From Alteriqipengyuania bathyomarina_B (lineage in GTDB: Bacteria; Pseudomonadota; Alphaproteobacteria; Sphingomonadales; Sphingomonadaceae): a DNA stretch of 64,000 bases. Both the position numbers and the translations under genes were made by a program. Position 1 is the stretch's first letter; each line of letters starts with the position of its first letter. The notes under the pieces were generated by a model that did not search any database, was not told the origin of the DNA, and saw nothing but the letters and a program-made list of their open reading frames with translations. The stretch spans positions 124,001-188,000 of the forward strand of contig NZ_JBCFZM010000004.1 of assembly GCF_038594605.1 (NCBI RefSeq). Reading direction: 5' to 3'. Positions 34,125 through 42,556 of the stretch are shown one piece after another.

Positions 34125-35561
34125 ATGCTGACCATCGACCAAGCCCTCGACGCGCTCGAAGCGCAATACGACACCGCCATCACCGCGCTGCGCGATGATA
34201 TCGTGGCCTTCGCCAAGACCGGCGCCCTGCCCACCGCCAGCGCACGCGAGGGCCGCTACACCTATCCGCGCCTGTTGCTGCATTACGACGGCAGCGAGCC
34301 GCAGGACGCGCGCAGCCGCGCCTTCGGCCGCCTCGCCCGCGCTGGCACCTATGCCACCACCGTGACGCGCCCCGCGCTATTCCGCGATTACCTGCGCGCG
34401 CAGCTGGAGCTGATCGAGAGCGATTATGCGATCCACCTCGACGTGCAGCCGTCGGACCAGGAAATCCCCTTCCCCTACGTGCTGGACGGGGAGGCGACGG
34501 CCAAGCTCTCGGGCACGAGCCCGCAGGAAATCGCGCGTCATTTCCCCCATACCGATCTTGCCGATATCGGGGACGAACTGGCGGACGGGATCGAACTGGA
34601 GGACGAGGATGCAATGATCCCGCTCTCGCTGTTCGACGGTCTGCGCACCGACTTCAGTCTCGCGCGGCTGGCGCATTATACCGGCACCGACCCGGAGCAT
34701 TTCCAGCGCTTCGTCCTGTTCACCAACTACCACCGCTATGTCGACGAATTCGTGGACTGGGCGGGCCAGCGGCTGGGTGAGGACGAGTGCAGCGCGCTTG
34801 CAGGGCCGGGCGGGCTCTTCCTGACCGAGCCGACGGAGAATGCGAAGGATCAGCTCTCCGACGCGTCGTGGCGACGGCATCAGATGCCCGCATACCACCT
34901 GATCGGGAAGGACGGCGGCGGGATAACCCTGGTCAATATCGGCGTCGGGCCGAGCAATGCGAAAACGATCTGCGATCACCTTGCGGTGCTGCGGCCCGAG
35001 GCGTGGCTGATGATCGGCCATTGCGGCGGCCTGCGCGCCAGCCAGAAGATCGGCGACTACGTGCTCGCCCATGCCTACCTGCGCGACGACCACGTGCTCG
35101 ACCCGGTGCTGCCGCCCGAGATCCCTCTGCCTGCGATTGCCGAAGTGCAGCAGGCGCTCGCCGCCGCTGCCGAGGAAGTCTCGGGCAGGCATGGCAGCGA
35201 TCTCAAGCAGCGGCTGCGCACCGGCACGGTGGTGACGACCGACGACCGCAACTGGGAATTGCGCTATGCCCTGTCGGCCAAGCGCTTCTCGCTCAGCCGC
35301 GCGGTCGGGATCGACATGGAGAGCGCGACCATCGCCGCCCAGGGCTACCGCTTCCGGGTGCCTTATGGCACGCTGCTATGCGTCAGCGACAAGCCGCTGC
35401 ATGGCGAGATCAAGCTGCCCAAGCAGGCGAACACGTTCTACGAAGAGGCGATCGCCGCGCACCTGCAGATCGGCATCGCCGCCTGCCGCCACCTGCGGAA
35501 GGAAGGCCAGCGCCTGCATTCACGCAAGCTGCGCGCGTTCAACGAACCTGCCTTCAGGTAG
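34125..35561 (+). CDS. amn: AMP nucleosidase
   Basis: Hydrolyses AMP to adenine and ribose 5-phosphate in the cytoplasm. 478 residues from ATG 34125 (MLTIDQALDALEAQYDTAI), the usual family start; ATG 34065 upstream adds sequence unlike the family. Seen: RPALFRDYLRAQLELI, IPFPYVLDG, then in the phosphorylase-like C-terminal domain NIGVGPSNAKTI, MIGHCGGLRASQKIGDYVLAHAYLRDDHVLD and GIDMESATIAAQGYRFRVPYGTLLCVSDKPLHGE. Normal length, all key segments present. Confidence 0.94.
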   Translation: MLTIDQALDALEAQYDTAITALRDDIVAFAKTGALPTASAREGRYTYPRLLLHYDGSEPQDARSRAFGRLARAGTYATTVTRPALFRDYLRAQLELIESDYAIHLDVQPSDQEIPFPYVLDGEATAKLSGTSPQEIARHFPHTDLADIGDELADGIELEDEDAMIPLSLFDGLRTDFSLARLAHYTGTDPEHFQRFVLFTNYHRYVDEFVDWAGQRLGEDECSALAGPGGLFLTEPTENAKDQLSDASWRRHQMPAYHLIGKDGGGITLVNIGVGPSNAKTICDHLAVLRPEAWLMIGHCGGLRASQKIGDYVLAHAYLRDDHVLDPVLPPEIPLPAIAEVQQALAAAAEEVSGRHGSDLKQRLRTGTVVTTDDRNWELRYALSAKRFSLSRAVGIDMESATIAAQGYRFRVPYGTLLCVSDKPLHGEIKLPKQANTFYEEAIAAHLQIGIAACRHLRKEGQRLHSRKLRAFNEPAFR

Positions 35562-35583
35562 GTCGCGCCTGACGGAAAAGACG

Positions 35584-36000
35584 ATGGTCCAGCTCGATCC
35601 CGCCTACCAGCTCGCGCTCGCCGACATGATGATCGGCGTGTGTTCGTTCCTCGGCGGATTTTCGGCGACCATTTTCGTCACGCTGCTGACGCTGGCCAAG
35701 CCGGGCATCTTTGCGCGGATCGCCATCGGCGCCTCGGCCTTCGCGGCGGTGGCGTTCATCATCTGCCTGACCTCCGCCGTCTCGATCAGCTTCGCGCTGC
35801 ATCCGAACGCGCCGACGACGATCAGGGAAACCCCGCTGGCGAGCCTCCAGGTGACCATTGCGATCAGCTTCATGTTCGGCATCGCCGCGATGCTGGGCTC
35901 GATCGGAGTGGCAGGCTGGATCCGCTCGCGCGCGCTCGGCATCTTCACCAGCGTGATCGCAGGCATCGGGCTGCTGATGGCCTTCGCGCAGCTGACCTGA
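35584..36000 (+). CDS. Small four-helix membrane protein of unknown function
   Basis: 138 residues from ATG 35584 (MVQLDPAYQLALADMMIGVC). Four hydrophobic segments (about 13-33, 42-64, 85-105, 114-135) separated by short loops. No recognised family. It follows amn by 22 bases and may be cotranscribed. Confidence 0.6.
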   Translation: MVQLDPAYQLALADMMIGVCSFLGGFSATIFVTLLTLAKPGIFARIAIGASAFAAVAFIICLTSAVSISFALHPNAPTTIRETPLASLQVTIAISFMFGIAAMLGSIGVAGWIRSRALGIFTSVIAGIGLLMAFAQLT

Positions 36001-36742
36001 GCCGTCCTGTCAGCGTAGTTCCAAGCTTTCCTGGTAGCGCCTGCGGAGCTCGACCACCGGGTTCTCGTCGCTCCCGGTTTGTACCGACAATGAGCTTGAG
36101 GCTCAGCTCACGCAACGTGTCGGACGGTACACCCACGCCAAGATACGCCGACTGCGCCGTCTTTTCCGGCCCGCATCGTCGATCGCCGCCCGCGTGGGCA
36201 CCTGCTTCGAGCGCGCGCATAAGCCGTTCGGCCAAGGGCAAGCCCCCCGCTTCGGCGTGCAGATAGGCATCGTAGCTGGCCTGCACGACCCGATCATTGG
36301 CGAGAATGTTGCCCTGCACGGCAAACCGCCGACCTACGATCTGCCCGCGTGACGCGTGGGTTTCGCTGCCGGTGAAAGCAGCCGCACCGGGCACCTCTCC
36401 CTCATCGCGCAACACGGCGAGCCCGTATTGCTGGTCTTGCGCCATGGTGTCGAACGCGGGATCGGTGATGGTCGCGAGGATCGCGGATATGGGCCGGTCG
36501 AGGGCCATCATATCGGCCGCTTTTTCCTTCGCCTCCATGTTGCTTCTCGCCTGCGCGACAACGGCCCCGTGCCCTGGCACCAACCGCGCTACACCCGCGA
36601 CGAAGGCCGTGCATGATGCACCGGCGCTGCCCACTTCCTGGGTTTCCGGATCGACCGCAACGATCGTCCAGGTCGCGCTGACGGGAGATGCCAGCACAAG
36701 CGCCGAACCCGCTGCGATCCATCGGGCACAGAAGACTCTCAC
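35945..36742 (-). CDS. DUF1028 domain exported protein, frameshifted near its C terminus
   Basis: As read, 265 residues from GTG 36742, where a signal peptide (MRVFCARWIAAGSALVLASP, cleavage at VSA|T) follows directly. Seen: WTIVAVDPETQEVGSAGASC, VPGHGAVVAQARSNM, DPAFDTMAQDQQYGLAV, HASRGQIVGRRFAVQGNIL, AYLGVGVPSDTLRELSLKL, the DUF1028 signature. After LSLKL, the same strand one frame over reads SVQTGSDENPVVELRRRYQESLELR and stops at 36010, the expected family ending. So one extra base near 36088-36092 diverts the last ~25 residues. The diverted frame runs into the 3' end of the convergent membrane-protein gene. Function of DUF1028 unknown. Confidence 0.85.
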   Translation of the reverse strand: MRVFCARWIAAGSALVLASPVSATWTIVAVDPETQEVGSAGASCTAFVAGVARLVPGHGAVVAQARSNMEAKEKAADMMALDRPISAILATITDPAFDTMAQDQQYGLAVLRDEGEVPGAAAFTGSETHASRGQIVGRRFAVQGNILANDRVVQASYDAYLHAEAGGLPLAERLMRALEAGAHAGGDRRCGPEKTAQSAYLGVGVPSDTLRELSLKLIVGTNRERREPGGRAPQALPGKLGTTLTGRLRSAARRPSAARCLRSRW

Positions 36743-36831
36743 TGCCCGACCGGGGCCCCGGTCGTCACGCGCGCCGGGATAGAATGGCCAACCCGCCCGC
36801 ATCATCCAACGCGTCGCTGTCGACGCACGCC

Positions 36832-37326
36832 CTATTCCCCGCGTTGCTGTGCAAAGGCGATGTCGGCCACGCTATCGACCGTATCGACATACATCCGGAC
36901 GGCGGTGGAGAAGGTGCCCACCGGGACACCTTCGCGTCCGGTGACCACGTCCCACGAGATAAACGGATCGCCCTCGTCGTCGAGCCAGATCGCCGCGAAG
37001 CGCAGATTCTTGCTCACCTCGATCGCGGATGCCGCATCCCATTGCGTCTCCCGGTCGAATCCGGTCGCGAACATGAGCGAGGTGCACTCGACATGTTCGG
37101 CATTGCAGCCATAGAAATGGATGTAGGAGGGCATCTGCGCGAACTCGGTGCTGATCATGGGATCGCCGGAACCGTCCGTATCCAGTTCGGCCTTGTAACC
37201 GCCCATCTTCAGCGCCGCGACGATCGATGCCGGATCGTGGGCGCCGACCATCGATGGCGGCGTCTGCGCCATCGCCGGGGAAGCCAAGCCAACCAACAGC
37301 AGGCCTGTGGGTGCCGATTTACGCAT
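36832..37326 (-). CDS. YbjN domain-containing exported protein
   Basis: 164 residues from ATG 37326. Signal peptide MRKSAPTGLLLVGLASPAMA, cleaved before QTPPS. The rest matches the YbjN/type-III-chaperone-like fold: DPASIVAALKMGGYKAELDTD, DPMISTEF, NLRFAAIWLDDEGDPFISWDVV and RMYVDTVDSVADIAFAQ. YbjN proteins are stress-related and of unclear function; exported forms are common in this order. Located 27 bases after rimK's stop-side boundary on the same strand, so a transcript with rimB-rimK is possible. Confidence 0.8.
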   Translation of the reverse strand: MRKSAPTGLLLVGLASPAMAQTPPSMVGAHDPASIVAALKMGGYKAELDTDGSGDPMISTEFAQMPSYIHFYGCNAEHVECTSLMFATGFDRETQWDAASAIEVSKNLRFAAIWLDDEGDPFISWDVVTGREGVPVGTFSTAVRMYVDTVDSVADIAFAQQRGE

Positions 37327-37352
37327 TGGATTCCCCCTTGCAGCTGCGGCGT

Positions 37353-38270
37353 TCAACCCGCGCCCTTCGTCTTCGTCGCCCCGATCTTGGCGCTCTTTTC
37401 GATAAATTCGATGATCTGGCCCGCGATGTCCTTGCCCGTCGCGGCCTCGATTCCTTCGAGGCCGGGAGAGGAGTTCACCTCCATGATGACCGGCCCGTGA
37501 TTGGACCGCAGCATGTCGACCCCGCACACGTTCAGCCCCATGCGCTTGGCCGCGCGCACGGCAGTGCTGCGTTCCTCGGGGGTGATCTTGATCAGCTGGG
37601 CGCTGCCGCCGCGATGCAGGTTGGACCGGAAATCGTCCGGCGCGCCGGTGCGCTTCATCGCCGCGACCACCTTGCCGCCGACCACCAGCGCGCGGATATC
37701 GGTGCCGCCCGCTTCCTTGATGAACTCCTGCACCAGGATGTTCACGTTGGCGCCGCGAAACGCTTCGATCACCGACTTCGCGCTCGACATCGAGTCCGCC
37801 AGCACCACGCCGATGCCCTGCGTGCCTTCCAGCAGCTTGATGACCACCGGCGGGCCCTTGACCGCGCGGATGATTTCCTCCGCCTTCTTGGGGTCGTTGG
37901 CATAGGCGGTCAGCGGCAGGCCGAGGCCGTGCTTGGCAAAGATCTGCATCGAACGCAGCTTGTCCCGGCTGCGCCCGATGGCGACGCTTTCGTTCAGCGG
38001 CCAGCAGCCGCGCATTTCGAACTGGCGCAGGATGGCGAGGCCGTAATTGGTGACCGAAGCCCCGATGCGCGGGATGACCGCATCATAGCCGATGCACGGT
38101 TCTCCGTCATAATAGACCTCGGGCCGGTGGCTCGCGATATGCACGGTACACCGGGTAGTGTTGAGAATATCGAGCGAGTGGCCGCGCGCCTCTGCCGCTT
38201 CCTTCAGACGCTTGTGCGAATAGAGGTTCGGATTACGCGCCAGCATGGCGATCTTCATGGGGGTACTCAT
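37353..38270 (-). CDS. rimK: RimK-family alpha-L-glutamate ligase
   Basis: ATP-grasp enzyme that adds glutamates to the C terminus of ribosomal protein S6. 305 residues. Seen: MKIAMLARNPNLYSHKRLKEAAEARGH, IPRIGASVTNYGLAILRQFE, PVVIKLLEGTQGIGVVLAD, FIKEAGGTDIRALVVGGKVVAAMKR and the metal site GPVIMEVNSSPGLEGIE. Translation is coupled to rimB by ATGA overlap at 38267-38270. Start ATG 38270; ATG 38258 is a possible internal start. Its target S6 is encoded 5 kb away. Confidence 0.93.
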   Translation of the reverse strand: MSTPMKIAMLARNPNLYSHKRLKEAAEARGHSLDILNTTRCTVHIASHRPEVYYDGEPCIGYDAVIPRIGASVTNYGLAILRQFEMRGCWPLNESVAIGRSRDKLRSMQIFAKHGLGLPLTAYANDPKKAEEIIRAVKGPPVVIKLLEGTQGIGVVLADSMSSAKSVIEAFRGANVNILVQEFIKEAGGTDIRALVVGGKVVAAMKRTGAPDDFRSNLHRGGSAQLIKITPEERSTAVRAAKRMGLNVCGVDMLRSNHGPVIMEVNSSPGLEGIEAATGKDIAGQIIEFIEKSAKIGATKTKGAG

Positions 38271-38710
38271 GGTTTATGGCCTTTCACCGGTTCTCGACCG
38301 GAGGACTGGAGCCAGGAATTGCCCGAGTCGACGAGGAAGCGTCGCCTGAGCGCGCTCCTTCCTATCAGCATCGGGAACTTCATGTCGCTACGATCGGCAA
38401 GGCTGATCTCTGCCCGGAAGCTCAACTCGCCGATCTGCAGCGGGGTCTTGATGACATAGCGCAGCTGCGTCTCCCCATTCGAGCTGGTGATCCCGCGCAC
38501 ATCGACATGCACCGCCTCGCACACCTGCATCACCTTGGTGCCGGGAAAGAACACCTCGAAACGGACGAACTTTTCGCCGTCGCGCTTGAACTCGTCGAGC
38601 ACGATGCCGTGCAGCGAAGAGGTACGCGCGCCGCTGTCGATCTTCGCGGGCACGCCTTTCAGGCCCAGATCAGGCAAATTGACCAGTTCACGCCATCCGA
38701 CGGTGATCAC
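38267..38710 (-). CDS. rimB: RimB-type retropepsin-like protease (ATP-dependent zinc protease family)
   Basis: 147 residues. The active-site motif IDSGARTSSLHG (DSG) and the later FPMLIGRSALRRRFLVDSG match the PF05618 family, now known as retropepsin-like RimB, which trims the poly-glutamate tail that RimK adds. It overlaps the start of rimK by four bases. RimA, the third member in pseudomonads, is not seen nearby. Confidence 0.85.
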   Translation of the reverse strand: MITVGWRELVNLPDLGLKGVPAKIDSGARTSSLHGIVLDEFKRDGEKFVRFEVFFPGTKVMQVCEAVHVDVRGITSSNGETQLRYVIKTPLQIGELSFRAEISLADRSDMKFPMLIGRSALRRRFLVDSGNSWLQSSGREPVKGHKP

Positions 38711-38747
38711 AGGCTGGAAACCGCTCGATGCCAGGCAGAATTTCCGA

Positions 38748-40601
38748 TCACCATCCGCTCGGCTTGCCCTCGTTCTGCTCGTCGAGCCATGCCTTGAGCG
38801 GTGCGAAATACTCGACCAGCGCCTCGCCGCTCATCTCGCGGCTGCCGGTGAAGGCTTCCAGCGCGTCGGGCCACGGCTTGCTGGCACCCATTTCGAGCAT
38901 CGCGTCGAGGTTCTTGCCGACTTCTTCGTTACCGTAGAACGAGCAGCGATGCAGCGGGCCTTCCCAGCCCGCCTGATCGCACGCCGCCTTGTAGAACTGG
39001 AACTGGAGGATCCGCGCGAGGAAATAGCGCGTGTAGGGCGTGTTGCCCGGAATGTGATATTTTGCGCCCGGATCGAAGGCGTCATCGGGGCGATCCACCG
39101 GCGGGGTGATACCCTGATATTCGCGCTTCAGATCATGCCATGCGGTGTTGTAATCCGCCGGAGTGATCGAGCCATCGAAGACCCCCCAGCGCCATTTGTC
39201 GACCAGCAGGCCGAACGGCAGGAACGCGACCTTGTCCATCGCCTGACGCAGCAGCAAACCGATGTCCTTGTCCGCGCTCGGCACGTCCGCGCGATCGAGC
39301 AAGCCGATCTGGACGAGATACTCGGGGGTGATCGACAGTGCGATGAAATCGCCGATCGCTTCGTGGAAGCCATCATTCGCGCCGTTGAGGTAGAGATAGG
39401 GTTGTTCGTTATAGGCGCGCTGGTAATAGTTGTGGCCAAGCTCGTGATGGATGGTGACGAAGTCGTCCGCATTCACCTTGATGCACATCTTGATGCGGAT
39501 ATCGTCCTTGTTGTCGACGTCCCAGGCCGACGCGTGGCAGACGACTTCGCGGTCGGCGGGCTTGGTGAACTGGCTACGCTCCCAGAAGGTTTCGGGCAGC
39601 GGCTCGAAGCCGAGCGAGGAATAGAAGCCCTCGCCGATTTTCACCATGTCCATCGGGTCCTTGCCCTGCGCTGTCAGCAGGTCGCCGATGTCGTAGCCGA
39701 GATCGCCGGAACCCTCGGGCGCGACCAGCGGGTAGATATTGCCCCATTCCTGCGCCCACATATTGCCCAGCAGGTCCGCGCGGATCGGCCCGGTCGGGGG
39801 CTGGATGGCATCGCCGTACTTCTCGTTCAGCTTGGCGCGGACATAGGTGTGAAGCGACTGGTAGAGCGGCGCGACTTCTTGCCACATCCGCTCCAGCTCG
39901 TCCGAAAATTCCTCCGGCGGCATGTCGTATCCCGAGCGCCACATGGTGCCGACATTGTCGAAGCCCAGCTCTTTGGCGCCGGCATTGGCGATCTCGACCA
40001 TGCGGGCATAATCGTCCTTCATCGGCGCGCCGACATTGGTGTGCCAGCTTGCCCACATCTCTGCGAGCTCGGCGGGGGTGCGTTCGAGGTTGCCCATCTC
40101 CGCCTCGATATCCGAGCCGTTGATTTCCTCTCCGTTGAGCATGCCCTTGCCCTTGCCGTACTGGCTGTTGAGGCTGGTCGCGATCTCGTTCAGTTCGGTC
40201 GCCGCACCATCGGCGGTCGGCGCGGGCAACACGATTCCGTTGCGCAGGATATCGAGCTTGCGGGCGACTTCCGGGTCGAGCCCGTCGACCTGCGCGTACT
40301 TCGCCGCGTCGAGCGCATAATTCACGCTCATCTCGGTGCCTTGCGCGCCGACCTTGGCTGCCAGCGCATCGGTATCGGGCGTGATATAGGTCGCGTTGAC
40401 CCAGTAGACGCGCGATGCCTCGACCGAATAATCGAACAGCGTCTGCTCGACCATCGCGACCCAGTCCGCCGCGCCCTGCGGCGTCATCGGGTATTCGGCC
40501 ATCGCCGCTTCGGTTTCACTGCCGCCGTGATGATCGGCCAGCGCCGGAGTGGCGAGCGTCGCCGCAGCGATCGCGGCGAGCGAGACGGAGAAAAGCTTCA
40601 T
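38748..40601 (-). CDS. M2-family dipeptidyl carboxypeptidase (ACE-like)
   Basis: 617 residues from ATG 40601. Signal peptide MKLFSVSLAAIAAATLATPALA, so periplasmic. The zinc site IHHELGHNYYQRA and the third ligand in NGANDGFHEAIGD are the gluzincin signature of the angiotensin-converting-enzyme family. WNIYPLV-like and YEGITPP-type segments further match: GNIYPLVAPEG, KREYQGITPPVDRP, YHIPGNTPYTRYFLARILQFQFYKAACDQAGWEGPLHRCSFYGN. Removes C-terminal dipeptides. Single-gene unit. Confidence 0.94.
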   Translation of the reverse strand: MKLFSVSLAAIAAATLATPALADHHGGSETEAAMAEYPMTPQGAADWVAMVEQTLFDYSVEASRVYWVNATYITPDTDALAAKVGAQGTEMSVNYALDAAKYAQVDGLDPEVARKLDILRNGIVLPAPTADGAATELNEIATSLNSQYGKGKGMLNGEEINGSDIEAEMGNLERTPAELAEMWASWHTNVGAPMKDDYARMVEIANAGAKELGFDNVGTMWRSGYDMPPEEFSDELERMWQEVAPLYQSLHTYVRAKLNEKYGDAIQPPTGPIRADLLGNMWAQEWGNIYPLVAPEGSGDLGYDIGDLLTAQGKDPMDMVKIGEGFYSSLGFEPLPETFWERSQFTKPADREVVCHASAWDVDNKDDIRIKMCIKVNADDFVTIHHELGHNYYQRAYNEQPYLYLNGANDGFHEAIGDFIALSITPEYLVQIGLLDRADVPSADKDIGLLLRQAMDKVAFLPFGLLVDKWRWGVFDGSITPADYNTAWHDLKREYQGITPPVDRPDDAFDPGAKYHIPGNTPYTRYFLARILQFQFYKAACDQAGWEGPLHRCSFYGNEEVGKNLDAMLEMGASKPWPDALEAFTGSREMSGEALVEYFAPLKAWLDEQNEGKPSGW

Positions 40602-40675
40602 GAGCGGCATCCTGTCGTAGGGTTTGCGATTGGCCGCGAAACTAACTCCACGCGGGGTAATAGCAAGCGCGCGAG

Positions 40676-41434
40676 TCAGGCGACGGTACGGCCCAGCCAA
40701 TCGGCCATCGCCTCGCTCAGAGCGGGCTTCGTCACGCTGCTCATGTGCGTGCCGGGGACCTCGACATAGGTCGCGTCGGGCAGGCCTTCGGCCAGCTCCT
40801 GCGCGGAGCCGTTGTCGCGGTCCTCATCGCCGCACACCACCAGCGTGGGGCAGGTAATACTGGCGAGCTGGGCCGGGTCGAGATCTTCCATGCTGCCCAA
40901 CAACAGCCGTGCAGCAATGCGATCGACCTTCTGCGACTTGAGAAACTGCATCGAGAAATAGGCCGGATCGCCTTTCGGGATGGCGTCGAATTCGTCGATC
41001 ACGCGGGTGAAGAACGCTGCGCGCTTCTCCCATTGCGAAAGCCCGTCGATCCCCATTCCGCCAAGGATCAGTCGCTGCGGTTTCAGCGTGCCCGAGGCGA
41101 CGCCATGGATCGCGGTGCGCGCGCCAAGCGAAAACCCACCCAGATCGTAGTCGGTCAGGCCGAGATGCTCGATCAGTGCGGCGACGTCCTTGACCAGCAC
41201 GCCGGACGGGTAGGCATCGGGAGCGCGCGGCGCCTCGCTCTGCCCGTGGACACGGAAATCGAGCATGCACACTTCAAAGCCCTGCTCGGCAATCCGCGCG
41301 GCATGACCGAACCTGATCCAGTTCATGTCCGCGCTCGAAAACAGGCCGTGCAGCAGGACGAACGGCCGCCCTTCCCCCATGCGATGGATGGCCAGTTTCG
41401 TGCCGTCGAAGGAACGGAAATGTTCGGTCGTCAT
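40676..41434 (-). CDS. Alpha/beta hydrolase
   Basis: 252 residues from ATG 41434. Seen: VLLHGLFSSADMNW (oxyanion hole), LDFRVHGQSEAP, the nucleophile GGFSLGART, VVCGDEDRDNGSA (acid) and a C-terminal GTHMSSV histidine. No signal peptide, cytoplasmic. Substrate unknown; resembles the 3-oxoadipate enol-lactonase/epoxide-hydrolase-type group. Eight bases after the preceding lipoprotein gene's stop. Confidence 0.85.
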   Translation of the reverse strand: MTTEHFRSFDGTKLAIHRMGEGRPFVLLHGLFSSADMNWIRFGHAARIAEQGFEVCMLDFRVHGQSEAPRAPDAYPSGVLVKDVAALIEHLGLTDYDLGGFSLGARTAIHGVASGTLKPQRLILGGMGIDGLSQWEKRAAFFTRVIDEFDAIPKGDPAYFSMQFLKSQKVDRIAARLLLGSMEDLDPAQLASITCPTLVVCGDEDRDNGSAQELAEGLPDATYVEVPGTHMSSVTKPALSEAMADWLGRTVA

Positions 41435-41441
41435 GAAACTA

Positions 41442-42041
41442 TCAACGGAAATTGCAGGAGACGCCGCCCCACAGGGTGGCGACCTGGTTGTCCTCGACCA
41501 ATCCGGACACAGCCATTTCGCCATCGCCGAGCATGAATTCCTCGCCCAGCGTGCTGTCTTCGAAGGCATCGTAAGTTGCCAGCTTGCGCAGGTCGGTGCC
41601 CGCCATGCCGATGGTGACGCCGTCGGGACCGGTGAAATCGGCCCGCTCGCTCGGCCCGGTGACCGACCAGCCGGCGAAGCTCTCATCCTGAAACAGCGCG
41701 GCGAAATCGCCGAAGGTGGCAAAGGTGATGGGGCCGGCACCGCATTCCTCGTTGGTCGCGAATTGCGGCCCGCCGAAGACCATCGTCAGCTGCTCGACCA
41801 CCGCATCCTGGGGTGCGCCGAAACTCAGCTCGACGGCCGATCCGCCCGCTTCGGGTGCGGCGATCAGCAGGCCGTCCGCGCGCAGTGTGACAGGGCGGTT
41901 TTCGGGTGCGTTGGGAGTTTGCGCCGCGATCTCCTCGGCGGTCGGCGGCTCGCTCGGCTGCGGTTCTTCCACGCCGTCGCCACAAGCCGCAAGGGCGAAG
42001 GCCGCCAGACCAACCAATGCGAAACCGAACCGAGCCTTCAT
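41442..42041 (-). CDS. Lipoprotein of unknown function
   Basis: 199 residues from ATG 42041. Signal peptide MKARFGFALVGLAAFALAAC with lipobox ALAAC. A Pro/Glu-rich linker follows, then a beta-rich domain ending GGVSCNFR. No recognised family. The domain has a DxSL/FGAPQD-like strand pattern (VELSFGAPQDAVVEQL) suggesting a small periplasmic binding fold, but no function can be assigned. Confidence 0.7.
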   Translation of the reverse strand: MKARFGFALVGLAAFALAACGDGVEEPQPSEPPTAEEIAAQTPNAPENRPVTLRADGLLIAAPEAGGSAVELSFGAPQDAVVEQLTMVFGGPQFATNEECGAGPITFATFGDFAALFQDESFAGWSVTGPSERADFTGPDGVTIGMAGTDLRKLATYDAFEDSTLGEEFMLGDGEMAVSGLVEDNQVATLWGGVSCNFR

Positions 42042-42112
42042 CTCACTCTCCCAAACCGAAGCCCAAGCCGACACATTGCTTGGGGACGAACAGTGTCAGA
42101 GGCTCGCGCGCT

Positions 42113-42553
42113 TCACAAGCGCCCACCGCCGCTTCCATCCTCCTCCGGATCACGCTGGTCGATGATGACCACGTCGGCGGTGGATGGCGAACGATCCTGC
42201 CCCGGACGTTCGGCATCGCGCCACGATCCATCGATGGTCTCGCCGCCGCCCATACCGCTCATGCCGCCCATCTGCCCGCGCATCCCCGCCAGTCGCTTCA
42301 TCAGGAAGCGGCGGAACAGCAACGGCACCCCCAGCGTGAGCACCGCGATCGGCACCGCGATCCACCACAGCCAGTCGAGCCAGTCGACCATGCGGGTCAG
42401 CGCAAAGATGATCGCGAATGCGACTGCCCAGCGGATCGCCCAGCGCACAACCAACCGCTTCATGAAGGCGGACGTTTCACGCTCGATCTGTTCGAGCGAG
42501 GCGTCCATCTCGCTGGCCATGCGGCGCTGCTGCTCGGGATCCGGGCCGAGCAT
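42113..42553 (-). CDS. Small membrane protein of unknown function
   Basis: 146 residues. Charged N terminus with an amphipathic helix, two close membrane segments (about 33-50 and 58-78; VRWAIRWAVAFAIIFALTRM, WWIAVPIAVLTLGVPLLF), then a Gly/Met-rich and acidic cytoplasmic tail. It ends 72 bases before the lipoprotein gene and starts 3 bases after the asd stop, so it is likely cotranscribed with asd. Confidence 0.65.
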   Translation of the reverse strand: MLGPDPEQQRRMASEMDASLEQIERETSAFMKRLVVRWAIRWAVAFAIIFALTRMVDWLDWLWWIAVPIAVLTLGVPLLFRRFLMKRLAGMRGQMGGMSGMGGGETIDGSWRDAERPGQDRSPSTADVVIIDQRDPEEDGSGGGRL

Positions 42554-42556
42554 TGC

